A stretch of DNA of 64,000 nucleotides from Gordonia hydrophobica NBRC 16057 (GCF_001592365.1 NZ_BCWU01000003.1:186001-250000); one strand, 5' to 3'. Counted from the first letter of the stretch, positions 16,854-26,215 are shown. Numbers and translations are program-made. The notes: generated by a model from the sequence alone, not told the origin.

Positions 16854-17726
16854 CTAACCTCCGACTCGGATCGACGTGGTGGTGCCCCAGATGGCCAGGC
16901 CCAGGAAGAAGTCCATGACCGCGATCAGCACCAGGGCTGTTCGCACCGCGTGACCCACGGCCACGCCGACGCCCGCCGGACCGCCACTGGCGAAGTAGCC
17001 GTAGTAGCAGTGGATCAGGATGATCACGAACGCGAAGACCAGGACCTTGCCGAACGACCAGAGAACGTCGACCGGTGGCAGGAAGAGATTGAAGTAGTGG
17101 TCGTACGAGCCGGTCGACTGGCCGTTGAACACGGTGTTGACCACTCTCGATGCGAGATAGGCCGCCATCAGACCGAGCACGTACAGCGGGATGACCGCGA
17201 TGAAGCCCGCGATCACGCGCGAGGAGACGAGGAACGGGACCGACGGGACGGCCATGACCTCGAGCGCGTCGATCTCCTCGGAGATGCGCATGGCGCCGAG
17301 CTGGGCGGTGAAACCGCAGCCGACGGTCGCCGACAGCGCCAGGCCTGCGACGAGCGGCGCGACCTCACGCGTGTTGACGTAGGCGGACAGGAATCCGGTC
17401 AGCGCCTGGGAACCGATCTGGTCAAGGGCCGCGTAGCCCTGCAGGCCGACCACGACGCCGGTGAAGCCCGACATCAGGATCATGACACCCACGGTGCCGC
17501 CGATGACGGCGAGACCGCCGGAGCCGAAGGCGACCTCGGCCAGCAGGCGCAACACCTCGCGGGTGTAGTGCACCAGCGTCTTGGGGATCCACGCGAGCGC
17601 GCGGCCGTAGAACGACATCTGCTCGCCTGCGCCGTCGAGCAGCTTCAGCGGACGGCCGAGCTGCTTGCGCGCCTCGTACCGCAGGTACTCGGGCCTGCTC
17701 TTGGAGATCGTCACACCACGAGTCAC
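16854..17726 (-). CDS. yrbEB: YrbEB-type MCE transporter permease
   Basis: 290 residues. MlaE/YrbE permease of the Mce ABC importer, with about five to six membrane helices. The family motif region reads LGAMRISEEIDALEVMAVPS, the EExDAL loop thought to contact the ATPase. GTG start at 17726, 2 nt after the yrbEA stop. It pairs with YrbEA to form the membrane channel energised by the Mkl ATPase encoded upstream. Confidence 0.94.
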   Translation of the reverse strand: MTRGVTISKSRPEYLRYEARKQLGRPLKLLDGAGEQMSFYGRALAWIPKTLVHYTREVLRLLAEVAFGSGGLAVIGGTVGVMILMSGFTGVVVGLQGYAALDQIGSQALTGFLSAYVNTREVAPLVAGLALSATVGCGFTAQLGAMRISEEIDALEVMAVPSVPFLVSSRVIAGFIAVIPLYVLGLMAAYLASRVVNTVFNGQSTGSYDHYFNLFLPPVDVLWSFGKVLVFAFVIILIHCYYGYFASGGPAGVGVAVGHAVRTALVLIAVMDFFLGLAIWGTTTSIRVGG

Positions 17727-17728
17727 GA

Positions 17729-18535
17729 CTAACCTACCTTCGGCGGGACGATCTGCAGGAAGACCGCAGTGATGATCAGGTTCGCGAAGAACAGCAGCAG
17801 GAAGGTGATGACAACCGACTGGTTGACTGCGTCACCGACACCCTTCGGTCCGCCCTTCGGGTTCAGCCCCTTGTAGGCCGCCACCACGCCGGCGATGACA
17901 CCGAAGATCGCGGCCTTCAAGGTCGAGATGTAGAGGTCGGGCAGCTGAGCCAACGCGCCGAACGAGGCGAGGTAAGCGCCCGGGGTGCCGCCCTGGACGA
18001 CGACGTTGAAGAAGTAACCACCGCCGATGCCGACCACCGCGACAAGGCCGTTGAGGAGGATGGCCACCAGCACCATCGCCAGCACTCGGGGCACCACCAG
18101 ACGCTGAATCGGGTTGATGCCCAGCACTTCCATGGCGTCGATCTCTTCACGAATCGTTCTCGATCCGAGGTCGGCCGCAACCGCCGAACCCGCAGCACCC
18201 GCGACCAGCAGCGATGTCACCAGGGGCGAACCCTGCTGAACCACCACCAGCACCGAGGCCGCACCGGTGTACGACTCGGCGCCGAGCTGCTTGATCAGCG
18301 AACCCGTCTGCAGCGACACGATGGCGCCGAACGGAATCGCGATGAGCGCCGTCGGCAGAATCGTGACGCTGGCGATGAACCAGGCCTGCTGGATGAATTC
18401 GCGCAACTGGAACGGTCGCACGAAGAGTTGGCGAGCGACGTCGACGAAGAGCTGAACGATATTGCCGGTCTGGGCTAAGGCGCCCTCACCAGCGTTCGCG
18501 ATCTTCTCGACGCCACGCGAAGTGGCACGTGTCAT
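17729..18535 (-). CDS. yrbEA: YrbEA-type MCE transporter permease
   Basis: 268 residues. First permease gene of the mce locus. The conserved loop reads LGSRTIREEIDAMEVLGINP, and several hydrophobic helices follow (for example LAMVLVAILLNGLVAVVGIG). Only 6 nt separate it from the mkl stop codon at 18542, so the ATPase and permease are almost certainly in one transcript. It is a MlaE-family protein of the usual length. Confidence 0.94.
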   Translation of the reverse strand: MTRATSRGVEKIANAGEGALAQTGNIVQLFVDVARQLFVRPFQLREFIQQAWFIASVTILPTALIAIPFGAIVSLQTGSLIKQLGAESYTGAASVLVVVQQGSPLVTSLLVAGAAGSAVAADLGSRTIREEIDAMEVLGINPIQRLVVPRVLAMVLVAILLNGLVAVVGIGGGYFFNVVVQGGTPGAYLASFGALAQLPDLYISTLKAAIFGVIAGVVAAYKGLNPKGGPKGVGDAVNQSVVITFLLLFFANLIITAVFLQIVPPKVG

Positions 18536-18541
18536 GCCTGA

Positions 18542-19771
18542 TTACTCCCCTTGTCCATCAGACTTCTTGACGGCGTTCTCGATCGCGGAGGTGTCGATCG
18601 GCTGGGTCTGCGCGTCGTCGGCGGTCGCATAGACCTCGGTGGGCCGGTCGACGACGTCGGTGGGACGGTCCATGACCTGCGTGTCGGCCTGCGCGAGGGC
18701 GTGGTCGATGCCCGCCGTGGTGCTGAAGTCGGTGTTGGCCAGCGCGACGAGGGTCGCGACCGACTCGGGCGACTCGGCGGCGCGCGCGTCCTCCTCAGCG
18801 ATGGAGGCGCGGATCGCGGCCTGCGCGTTCGGTGGCAGCGAGGGCAGCATCTGCAGCACGTTGGCGCGGTGCCGAATCGCGGCCTTGCGCACCTGGACGC
18901 CGGGGTTCGGCTGGACCTGCGGGATGATCTCGGAGAAGTCGTCCTGCGTACCACCGCCGGAGATGCCCGCGGCCTGCATGGCGGCCTCCTGGGCGGCGAT
19001 CGCCTCGTCCTTCTCCTCGGACATGCCGATGGGACCGAAGCGGTCGCCTGCGAGGAACTGCTTAACCACCGGCTGCTCCGACGTCAGCAACTGCTCACGC
19101 GGACCGAACATCACCAGCTCCTTGCGGAACAGCATGCCGATGTTGTCCGGAATGGTGCGGGCGATGTTGATGTTGTGCGTGACGATCAGAATCGTCGCGT
19201 CGATCTCGGCGTTGATGTCGATCAGCAACTGGGAGATGTAGGCGGTACGGACGGGGTCCAGGCCCGAGTCGGGCTCGTCACAGAGGATGATCTCGGGGTT
19301 CAGGACCAGGGCGCGCGCCAGCCCGGCACGCTTGCGCATACCGCCGGAGATCTCACCGGGCAGCTTGCCCTCGGCGCCGGCCAGACCCACCAGCTCCATC
19401 TTCTCCAGCACGATGCGCCGGATCTCGTCTTCCTTCTTCTTCGTGTGCTCACGCAGCGGGAAGGCGATGTTGTCGAACAACGTCATCGACCCGAACAGCG
19501 CACCGTCCTGGAACAGGACGCCGAACAGCTTCCGGATCTCGTACAGTTCCTTGGCCGAGCACTCGGTGATGTCGGTGCCGTCGATGACCACTGAGCCCTG
19601 CTCGGGGTGCAGCAGACCGATCAGCGTCTTCAAGAAGACGGATTTACCGGTACCCGACGGCCCCAGCAGGGCGTTGACCTCACCCGCAGGCAGCGTCAGG
19701 GATACGTCTCGCCAGATGTTCTGCGACCCGAACGACTTGGTAAGCCCCTCGACCTTGACCTCAACACCCAC
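18542..19771 (-). CDS. mkl: MCE-transporter ATP-binding protein Mkl (MceG)
   Basis: 409 residues. ATPase that powers Mce importers. Walker A GPSGTGKS at 37-44, signature SGGMRKR at 142-148 (the divergent form seen in MlaF/Mkl), Walker B IILCDEP at 161-167, and a switch histidine in VTHNINIA. About 150 residues follow the nucleotide-binding domain, the Mkl-specific C-terminal extension. GTG 19771 is chosen because GGAGG lies 6 nt upstream and the protein then starts VGVEVKVEGLTKSFG as in homologues; the frame stays open for 82 more codons upstream without a ribosome site. Here it heads the mce operon, unlike M. tuberculosis, where it is unlinked. Confidence 0.95.
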   Translation of the reverse strand: MGVEVKVEGLTKSFGSQNIWRDVSLTLPAGEVNALLGPSGTGKSVFLKTLIGLLHPEQGSVVIDGTDITECSAKELYEIRKLFGVLFQDGALFGSMTLFDNIAFPLREHTKKKEDEIRRIVLEKMELVGLAGAEGKLPGEISGGMRKRAGLARALVLNPEIILCDEPDSGLDPVRTAYISQLLIDINAEIDATILIVTHNINIARTIPDNIGMLFRKELVMFGPREQLLTSEQPVVKQFLAGDRFGPIGMSEEKDEAIAAQEAAMQAAGISGGGTQDDFSEIIPQVQPNPGVQVRKAAIRHRANVLQMLPSLPPNAQAAIRASIAEEDARAAESPESVATLVALANTDFSTTAGIDHALAQADTQVMDRPTDVVDRPTEVYATADDAQTQPIDTSAIENAVKKSDGQGE

Positions 19772-20141
19772 AGTGTCCTCCAGACCTTTCGTCAGTACCG
19801 CGTATGAGGTGCGAGGCGCGCCGCTCCCCCTACAGAGTTTCCGCCACCACTCGCCCAGACAGGCTGTGGCTGCGGTCACTCTAACGCACCGGGGGCTTTC
19901 GTCGTACTTCGGTCCAGCGGAGGCAAACCGCCGCAAAAGTACTTGTACCCGCCAGTAACGTTTTGGTGAGCTGAGAATACACAAAGAATCGTCGTGCTCC
20001 AAAGCGGGAGACGCCACTCGACGAGAGCTACCTCACTTCCGGGAATAATCGTCGACGCGCCCTTCTCGGCATGCGTCGTAGTGCGGTCTGAACGCCTCGC
20101 TGAGCCGCTCTCACCCGGCGGTCGTCGTCCGGGTGCACAAA
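19772..20141 (-). promoter_or_regulatory. promoter region of the mkl-mce operon
   Basis: On the minus strand TTGGAG (19997-20002) and TATTCT (19974-19979) are separated by exactly 17 nt, a good primary-sigma promoter. It predicts a start near 19967 and a leader of about 196 nt. A second -10-like box, TAGAGT (19878-19883), lies nearer the gene but lacks a -35. No coding frame with a ribosome site is seen in this gap. Confidence 0.5.
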
Positions 20142-20185
20142 ACACGACAGAGGCCCACGGGTTTCCCCGTGGGCCTCTGTCGTGT
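20142..20185 (-). terminator. strong intrinsic terminator after rplL
   Basis: A perfect 20-bp stem (20142-20161 with 20166-20185) closes a 4-nt loop. On the minus strand it is followed directly by TTTTG, so it ends the rplJ-rplL transcript 36 nt beyond the rplL stop. It insulates the ribosomal operon from the mce operon. Confidence 0.93.
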
Positions 20186-20221
20186 CACTCAGTCGCGACG
20201 ACGTGCCTCAGGCACGTGCGA

Positions 20222-20611
20222 TCACTTGAGGGTGATCTTGGCGCCGGCCTCTTCGAGCTTGGCCTTGGCAGCCTCGGCGTCTTCCTTGCTGACCTTCTCC
20301 AGGAGAGCCTTCGGAGCGCTCTCGACGAGGTCCTTGGCCTCCTTCAGGCCCAGACCCGAGACGACCTCGCGGACGACCTTGATGACCTGGATCTTCTTGT
20401 CGCCGGCCGACTCGAGGACGACGTCGAACTCGTCCTGCTCGGCAGCAGCCTCGGCGCCACCGGCAGCCGGAGCGCCTGCAGCGGCGACGGCGACCGGCGC
20501 AGCAGCGGTGACCTCGAAGACCTCTTCGAACTTCTTCACGAAATCGCTGAGCTCCAGCAGGGTCAGTTCCTTGAACTGGTCAATGAGCTCGTCAGCGGTG
20601 AGCTTCGCCAT
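20222..20611 (-). CDS. rplL: 50S ribosomal protein L7/L12
   Basis: 129 residues. Stalk protein that recruits translational GTPases. The N-terminal dimerisation helices start [16 protein letters not shown]. An Ala/Gly/Pro hinge (about residues 37-58) follows, then the C-terminal domain with the factor-binding helix ([20 protein letters not shown]). ATG 20611 is preceded by a GGA-type ribosome site. It lies 105 nt after rplJ in the standard order and ends before a strong terminator. Confidence 0.98.
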   Translation of the reverse strand: MAKLTADELIDQFKELTLLELSDFVKKFEEVFEVTAAAPVAVAAAGAPAAGGAEAAAEQDEFDVVLESAGDKKIQVIKVVREVVSGLGLKEAKDLVESAPKALLEKVSKEDAEAAKAKLEEAGAKITLK

Positions 20612-20716
20612 GATGGCGTCCTTCCGTTAATCCCTATGCGGGGAACCTGCGTCGCAGGTTGGTTTATGGGTGGGGCTCCCTCGGCGGCAGCCGCGTGAGC
20701 CAGTGGAGTCAAACGA

Positions 20717-21247
20717 CTACGCGGCGTCGCCGGCAGCTGCCTGCTTCTCCTGCAGAGCCGCGGCGAGACGCGCGACCTGCGATGCAGGCTGGTTGAACAG
20801 CCCTGCGGCCTTTGCCAAGTTGCCCTTCATCGCGCCTGCCAGCTTGGCCAGCAGCACCTCGCGGGTCTCCAGGTCGGCGATCTGCTCGATCTCAGCCACG
20901 GACAGCGCACGGCCGTCCATGTAACCGCCCTTGATGACCAGGTTCTTGTTGTCCTTGGCGAACGTCTTGATCGCCTTGGCGGCCACCACCGGCTCACCTT
21001 CAATGAAGGCGATGGCGGTAGGACCGGAGAACAGGTCATCGAGACCCTCGACGCCCGCCTCTGCGGCGGCACGCTTGGTGAGGGTGTTCTTGGCGACGGA
21101 GTAGACAGCGCCTTCGCCGAGCGAACGACGCAGCTCCTGGATCTGCGGAACCGTGAGTCCGCGGTATTCGGTGATCACCGCAGCGGTCGAGTCCTTGAAC
21201 TGGTCCACGATCTCTGCAACGGCAGAAACCTTGTCAGCCTTAGCCAT
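20717..21247 (-). CDS. rplJ: 50S ribosomal protein L10
   Basis: 176 residues. Base of the L12 stalk and translational autoregulator of its own mRNA in bacteria. N-terminus [20 protein letters not shown], then the RNA-binding domain ([11 protein letters not shown]) and the helical C-terminal spine that carries L12 dimers. Starts at ATG 21247 with GAGGAGG nearby. rplL follows in the same transcript. A structured leader lies upstream. Confidence 0.98.
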   Translation of the reverse strand: MAKADKVSAVAEIVDQFKDSTAAVITEYRGLTVPQIQELRRSLGEGAVYSVAKNTLTKRAAAEAGVEGLDDLFSGPTAIAFIEGEPVVAAKAIKTFAKDNKNLVIKGGYMDGRALSVAEIEQIADLETREVLLAKLAGAMKGNLAKAAGLFNQPASQVARLAAALQEKQAAAGDAA

Positions 21248-21542
21248 ACTTCGCCTCCTCTCGTGTCACATTCGTTGCGTCCCGGCGGACCGGGGCGCGG
21301 ATATCCAGACTGTGCGATGGGAGGCGGGGCGCTCGACGAGGCGCCGGCGAAAAGGAAAGCGCCCCGGGCAGGAAGCACGGGGCGCACAGGACGGCAACGG
21401 CACAGCCGTCACGAGTAAAGTCTCACCACGTTCATCCTGCGTGGGCCGCCGACTCTCATCGGGCCTTCGATCGGAACACGTCCGACAACCAACGGTCTCT
21501 GGTTGAACTGACGCAGCGAGCCGGGCTCACTGCACCGACGAA
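21248..21542 (-). promoter_or_regulatory. rplJ leader region with candidate L10 regulatory hairpin
   Basis: Within this gap a stem of 8 bp (CGGGGCGC at 21378-21385 with GCGCCCCG at 21359-21366) closes an 11-nt loop on the rplJ mRNA. Ribosomal L10 leaders of this kind bind L10-L12 to repress translation (known from many bacteria). I see no coding frame in the gap. A clear -10/-35 pair for rplJ was not found. Confidence 0.45.
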
Positions 21543-21548
21543 TAGGCT
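21543..21548 (+). promoter_or_regulatory. leaderless -10 box for the GH76 gene
   Basis: TAGGCT ends 7 nt before ATG 21556; no ribosome site is present. This predicts an mRNA starting at or next to the start codon. Confidence 0.5.
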
Positions 21549-21555
21549 AACCCCC

Positions 21556-22722
21556 ATGGCCGTCGAATCCAAATCGCAGGCACAGGACCGCGCCGCTGCC
21601 GCGCAGTCGATGATCGCCGTCCACCACGTCCGACGCCTCCTCGGCGTGATTCCGGGCACGCGGATCGGTGCGGTCGCATGGCCTCCCGTTGCGCACGCTC
21701 GGTGCCGCGACCGACTGACGGCGTCCTGGAATTACTGGTGGCAGGCCCACCTGGTGGACCTGCTCGTCGACGGCGCGATCCACCGCGACGACGACCGGTG
21801 CGCGACCGACGCCGTCGCCCTGCTGCGCGGCATCCTGCTGCACAACGGCCTGCGCTGGACCAATCGGTACTACGACGACATGGCGTGGATGGGCCTGGCC
21901 GTCGAACGGGTGGATCGACACCTGGGCCGGTCGCATCGGCGGGCGCGGCGCGCGCTGACGTCGACGATCGCGAACGCATGGGCTCCCGCGCTCGGCGGCG
22001 GGATCCCGTGGCGGACCAGCGACACGTTCTTCAACGCACCCGCCAACGGGCCGGGCGCCGTCCTGCTCGCCCGCACCGGCCGTCCCGACCGCGCCGTGGA
22101 GATGGCCGACTGGATGCATCGCGAACTACTGCTGCCGTCGGGCCTGATCGCCGACGGACTGCGGGTCGATTCGAACCGATCGCGAGAGCTCGACTCGACC
22201 GCCTTCACGTACTGCCAGGGCGTCGCGCTCGGCGCCGAGGTGGAGGCGTACCGCATCACGGGCGACGACGTCCATCTCGATCGGATCGACGCCCTGGTCC
22301 GGGCGGTCACCGCGCAGCTGACGACCGACGGAGTCATCGTCGGAGCGGGCGGCGGCGACGGCGGACTGTTCGCGGGCATCCTCGCCCGGTACCTCGCCCT
22401 GGTCGCCACCGACCTGCCCGAGTCCGCGCGGGAGGTGCGCACGCGCGCCGCGCAGATCGTGCTCCACAGCGCGGACGCCGTCTGGGAGCACCGGGCCGTC
22501 GCCCGCGACGGGTTGCCGGTGTTCGGCCCCGACTGGCGAAGACCCGCTCGCGTGCCCGACGATTCCGGCCGCGCAGCGAGAAAGATCGGCGGAGCCGTCT
22601 CGTCCTCGCAAACTCCCGAACGAGATCTGTCAGTCCAGATCTCGGCCGGAATGACCCTCGAAGCTGCGGTTTCAGTCACAATCGGGTCAAGCGAACACAC
22701 CGGTTCAGCAAACCCGGATTAA
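21556..22722 (+). CDS. glycoside hydrolase family 76 protein
   Basis: 388 residues. GH76 enzymes cleave alpha-1,6-mannan chains. The conserved YYDDMAW motif carries the paired aspartates (Asp107, Asp108) that serve as nucleophile and acid/base in the family. Other family-like blocks are SWNYWWQAHLVD (about 57-68), GGGIPWRTSDTFFNAPANGP (about 145-165) and STAFTYCQGV (about 214). No signal peptide or membrane segment is seen, so it is probably cytoplasmic, acting on intracellular mannan or oligosaccharide; this is an inference. It diverges from rplJ and is followed after 114 nt by a hydrolase on the same strand. Confidence 0.8.
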   Translation: MAVESKSQAQDRAAAAQSMIAVHHVRRLLGVIPGTRIGAVAWPPVAHARCRDRLTASWNYWWQAHLVDLLVDGAIHRDDDRCATDAVALLRGILLHNGLRWTNRYYDDMAWMGLAVERVDRHLGRSHRRARRALTSTIANAWAPALGGGIPWRTSDTFFNAPANGPGAVLLARTGRPDRAVEMADWMHRELLLPSGLIADGLRVDSNRSRELDSTAFTYCQGVALGAEVEAYRITGDDVHLDRIDALVRAVTAQLTTDGVIVGAGGGDGGLFAGILARYLALVATDLPESAREVRTRAAQIVLHSADAVWEHRAVARDGLPVFGPDWRRPARVPDDSGRAARKIGGAVSSSQTPERDLSVQISAGMTLEAAVSVTIGSSEHTGSANPD

Positions 22723-22749
22723 CAATCTGGCTCTCAATCGTTTTAGATT
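22719..22749 (+). promoter_or_regulatory. candidate promoter of the CocE-type hydrolase
   Basis: TTAACA (22719-22724) and TAGATT (22744-22749) with a 19-nt spacer. The spacing is long, so the call is tentative. The leader would be about 80 nt. Confidence 0.3.
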
Positions 22750-22836
22750 AGTGAGACGTCCACGTGATGCACGACACAAGAGGCATCGGCGCGGACGGGC
22801 TGAACCGCTCCGTACATCGCAAAGGGGGGACCAGGA

Positions 22837-24885
22837 ATGACGCTCGACTACGACGTGTCTGAAGGTCGCTTCGCCGTACCGAACCACCGGCCGACACTGA
22901 TGCCGGCACCCACATACTCCGATGCTGCGGGTGGGGCCGCAGCACTCGAATGGCGACAGGCCGTCGACGGCGACAAGCGCTATCCACGCGTGCACATCGA
23001 CCGCAGCGTTCGACTCACGATGAGCGACGGGGTCCGTCTCCGCGCCACGATCGTCCGCCCGGCCAATCGGTTCGGCCAGCCGATTCACACTCCGCTGCCC
23101 GCGATCTTGAACGTCAACCCGTACAACCGCGCCCTCCTCGACGGCGTCGACCACGCGCTGCACACGCCCGTCATCGGACGGACCGTCAAGACCGCCAGCG
23201 CCACGTTCACCACCGACGACGGCGCGCTCGCCGGGCTGTCTCGGATGACGCGCACGTTCGGCAAGGGCCTGTGGGACGTCTTCGGCGTCAATCGCGATCT
23301 CGTCCGGTCCGGCTACGTGCAGGTTCTCGTCGACGTGCGCGGCACCGGGACCTCGCACGGCAAGTGGCAGATCCTCGGGCCGCGTGAGCAGCAGGACAGC
23401 CTCGAGGTGATCGACTGGATCACGCGTCAGGACTGGTACGCCGACGGCGTCGGCATGACCGGGTGGTCGTACTCGGCGATCAACTCCCTGCAGACCGCCG
23501 CGCTGCGTCCCGACGCTCTCAAGGCCGTGTTCGCGGTGGAGGGCAGCGAGGACATCGTCCGCGACATCTACATCACCGGCGGCATGCCGTCCGCCTTCAT
23601 CCCCTTCTGGCTGGCCCTCGTCAACGGACTCAAGTGGGTGCCGAACCCGGCGACCGCCGTCGCCGACGTCCTCCGCGGCGACGCGTACCGCTGGCTGTCG
23701 TCCCGGATGGCCTCACCCGCCACCGAGATGCCTGCGCTGGTGTGGGGATTCCTCACCGCCCGCGACGATCGGATCTTCGACGACCCGTACTTCGCCGATC
23801 GCGATCCGGTCATCGAGAACATCACCTGTCCCACCTTCACGGTCGGCGGTTGGCACGACCTCTTCGGTCGCAGCGCGACCCGCGTGTACTCCAAACTGCA
23901 GATGGAACCGGGTCGCAAGCAGGTGCTGATCGCCGACGGTTACCACCTGGATCCGGGATGCGACCACCAGCGTCCGTTCACCCCGCCGCGGCTCGACGTC
24001 CTGCAGCGCGCCTGGTTCGACCGCTGGCTCAAGGGCGTCGAGAACGGTGTGGAGTCGTACGGGCCGGTCACGTTGGAGCAGCAGGGCGGCGGATGGTCGT
24101 GCGGGCCGTCATTCCCGCGCCAGGAGGTGGCGCCGCGGCGCCTGTTCCTCACCGAGGAGCCCACCGGCACCGCGATGCACACGCAGCACGACGGCAGCCT
24201 GCGCAGCAATCCGGCGTCGCGCAGGCGGTCGTTGCGGGTGCGCCCGAGTCTGCGCGGTTTCGTCTCCCGTGATCTCTCGCAGGTCACGGCGGGTCTCTCG
24301 ATCGCGCTCGGCGAGCGGTTCAGCACCGATTCGAGCTTCCAGGAGGAGTCGGCGCTCTCGTTCACCAGCGAGGCGGTCGCCCGGCGCACCCAGATCTCCG
24401 GTGCCATGAACCTGCGACTCAACGTGTCCACCACGGCGCATGAGGGCATCTGGACGGTGACCGTGAACGACGTCGCTCCCGACGGCCGGTCCACGGTGCT
24501 CACGAACGGCGCGCTGACGGCGTCGAACCGCGCCCTGGACCCCTCCCGGTCCACGTACAACGACGACGGCGTCCTCCTCGACGCCTACCACTACCTGTCC
24601 CGCGAGCGGCGCCTGCCGGTGCCTGCGGACGAGCCGGTCCGGATCGACGTCGATCTGGTGCCCACCGACGCGGTGCTCGAGCCCGGTCACCGCCTGCGCG
24701 TCGACGTCTACGCAGCCAGCCTGCCGCGCTACCTGACGATCGTGCCGGACCTCATCAAGGCCCGCGGTCGCCGTCAGCAGTTGGTCCTGGACCCGGCCAA
24801 GCCGAGCTATCTGACTTTCCAGACCGACGGCGATCTGGGCGCGGAGCCGATCCCGGTGGTGGCCGCGACGGTCGGCTCCCGCTGA
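22837..24885 (+). CDS. CocE/NonD family (peptidase S15-like) hydrolase
   Basis: 682 residues. Alpha/beta hydrolase of the X-Pro dipeptidyl-peptidase/cocaine-esterase family. Catalytic triad candidates are Ser211 in TGWSYS, Asp341 in GGWHDLFG and His370 in DGYHLDPG. The C-terminal jelly-roll domain typical of the family spans about 440-680 (for example AHEGIWTVTVNDVAPDGRS). ATG 22837 follows a strong AAAGGGGGGA ribosome site. No signal peptide is obvious. The substrate is unknown; family members cleave acyl esters or amides. It converges on the metallohydrolase gene with an 11-nt gap. Confidence 0.85.
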   Translation: MTLDYDVSEGRFAVPNHRPTLMPAPTYSDAAGGAAALEWRQAVDGDKRYPRVHIDRSVRLTMSDGVRLRATIVRPANRFGQPIHTPLPAILNVNPYNRALLDGVDHALHTPVIGRTVKTASATFTTDDGALAGLSRMTRTFGKGLWDVFGVNRDLVRSGYVQVLVDVRGTGTSHGKWQILGPREQQDSLEVIDWITRQDWYADGVGMTGWSYSAINSLQTAALRPDALKAVFAVEGSEDIVRDIYITGGMPSAFIPFWLALVNGLKWVPNPATAVADVLRGDAYRWLSSRMASPATEMPALVWGFLTARDDRIFDDPYFADRDPVIENITCPTFTVGGWHDLFGRSATRVYSKLQMEPGRKQVLIADGYHLDPGCDHQRPFTPPRLDVLQRAWFDRWLKGVENGVESYGPVTLEQQGGGWSCGPSFPRQEVAPRRLFLTEEPTGTAMHTQHDGSLRSNPASRRRSLRVRPSLRGFVSRDLSQVTAGLSIALGERFSTDSSFQEESALSFTSEAVARRTQISGAMNLRLNVSTTAHEGIWTVTVNDVAPDGRSTVLTNGALTASNRALDPSRSTYNDDGVLLDAYHYLSRERRLPVPADEPVRIDVDLVPTDAVLEPGHRLRVDVYAASLPRYLTIVPDLIKARGRRQQLVLDPAKPSYLTFQTDGDLGAEPIPVVAATVGSR

Positions 24886-24896
24886 CCCGCGCTCCG

Positions 24897-25379
24897 CTAT
24901 CCGACCCCGTCGAACACCACCCGGTAGATCAGCCCCACCTCCGGGCCCATCACCGACTCGACCAGGTCGATCAGCGTGGTGACGAACGACGGTCCGTGTG
25001 CCGGATCGCCGACGTCGTCGAGGTGATGAGCGATCTCGTGCAGGACGACGAGCTCGCGCAATGCCCATCGTCCCTCGGTGTCCTCGGGGACGGCGATGGT
25101 CGCGGCGCCTCGCTCGTAGTGCGCTGCGCGCTGGCCGCGTCGCACCCGGACGGCGACCGGCAGTCGTGCGCGCGGGAACCGCTCGCGCACCGGACCGAGT
25201 TCGAGCACTCGCCCGACGTACGCCGCGACGTCGTCTACGGACCCGAATCGCGCATCCGCGGGGACCGTGAGCTGTGCTCCCGCGATCTGGACGGTGTGCG
25301 TCCCACCCGCGCGGTCGAGCATCCGGTGCACCATCCGCTCGGCGTCGTAGACGCGTGATCTCGCGCTGTCCCGACTCAC
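24897..25379 (-). CDS. putative zinc metallohydrolase (TIGR04338-like)
   Basis: 160 residues. Contains a short zincin motif, HEIAHH (His114, Glu115, His118), followed by a downstream His in PAHGPSF. This is the layout of a small actinobacterial metallohydrolase family that I recall as TIGR04338. GTG 25379 is chosen because it overlaps the upstream DUF2786 stop by 4 bp (GTGA) and begins VSRDSARSRVYDAERMV; a frame extending to 25505 is judged spurious. No signal peptide. The function and substrate are unknown. Its coupling to a DUF2786 gene suggests the two act together. Confidence 0.72.
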   Translation of the reverse strand: MSRDSARSRVYDAERMVHRMLDRAGGTHTVQIAGAQLTVPADARFGSVDDVAAYVGRVLELGPVRERFPRARLPVAVRVRRGQRAAHYERGAATIAVPEDTEGRWALRELVVLHEIAHHLDDVGDPAHGPSFVTTLIDLVESVMGPEVGLIYRVVFDGVG

Positions 25380-26215
25380 CGCTCCAGAACGCCTCGCGCG
25401 CCACCGAACTCTCGGTCCGCCCCGATCTTCGCGCGCCGCCCGGCGCGGTCGCCCGCCTGCCGTGCCGCCGTCGAATAGCCGGCGGTCGCCCGGTTCGGCC
25501 GCCACGTTCCCCGCGCCGTCGATGCAGTGCGGTAGAAGTCCTTGACCTCGAGCTCCTTGTTCCGCATCGCGACCGCGGTCGAGACCGACCGCGCACCGGG
25601 TCCGGCCCCAACGGGCTCGGTCCTGATCGCTTCGGCGTGCTGCTCGTCGCGCGCCTCACGCAGCCGGGTGCCGATCCGACTCGCGAACGCCGATTGGAAG
25701 TTCAACCGGGCGGTGATGGGCGAGAGCGCCTTCTCCTCCACCACGCGTCGCCACAGGTACCCGGTGCCCTTGGTCACCACCTGGCGGGCCGTCTCCCCCT
25801 TGTACGCGCCCGACTTCAGGTAGGCGTCGCTCGCAGCCACCATCTGGATCACCAGCGAGGTGTACAGCGCCTCGCAGGCGTCGATGTCGGCCTCGAAACC
25901 GTAGGCGATCACGAAGGTGGAGTTCGACGCGACGTCACACGTGATGTCGTTGGCCTGGGCGATCTGGACGAACAACTGCACGTACGTCCGCAGCCCCCGC
26001 TTGCCGGCCTTGCCGATCTGCACCTGTCGCGTGATCGGCGACGCCGTCCGCCGCGCCGCCGGGTCGTGAGCGCGCGCCAGCGCCAGGTCGATCGACGCCG
26101 CCGTCGCCAATCGCTGCGCCGCGGCCATGAACGCCTCGGCCTCGTGGTCGTTGTCGGTCCCCTCGGCCTGCCTCAGCAGCCCGCCGATCTTGGTGAGCAG
26201 TTTGTCGTCGCGCAT
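25376..26215 (-). CDS. DUF2786 domain-containing protein
   Basis: 279 residues from ATG 26215. The N-terminal block MRDDKLLTKIGGLLRQAEGT followed by NDHEAEAFMAAAQRLA matches the DUF2786 helical domain. The middle (FVQIAQANDITCDV, then GFEADIDACEALYTSLV) and a basic C-terminus are less characteristic. A TACCGT box (26222-26227) ends 6 nt before the ATG, so the message is probably leaderless. The gene is translationally coupled to the metallohydrolase downstream. No function is established for the family as far as I know. Confidence 0.78.
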   Translation of the reverse strand: MRDDKLLTKIGGLLRQAEGTDNDHEAEAFMAAAQRLATAASIDLALARAHDPAARRTASPITRQVQIGKAGKRGLRTYVQLFVQIAQANDITCDVASNSTFVIAYGFEADIDACEALYTSLVIQMVAASDAYLKSGAYKGETARQVVTKGTGYLWRRVVEEKALSPITARLNFQSAFASRIGTRLREARDEQHAEAIRTEPVGAGPGARSVSTAVAMRNKELEVKDFYRTASTARGTWRPNRATAGYSTAARQAGDRAGRRAKIGADREFGGARGVLER

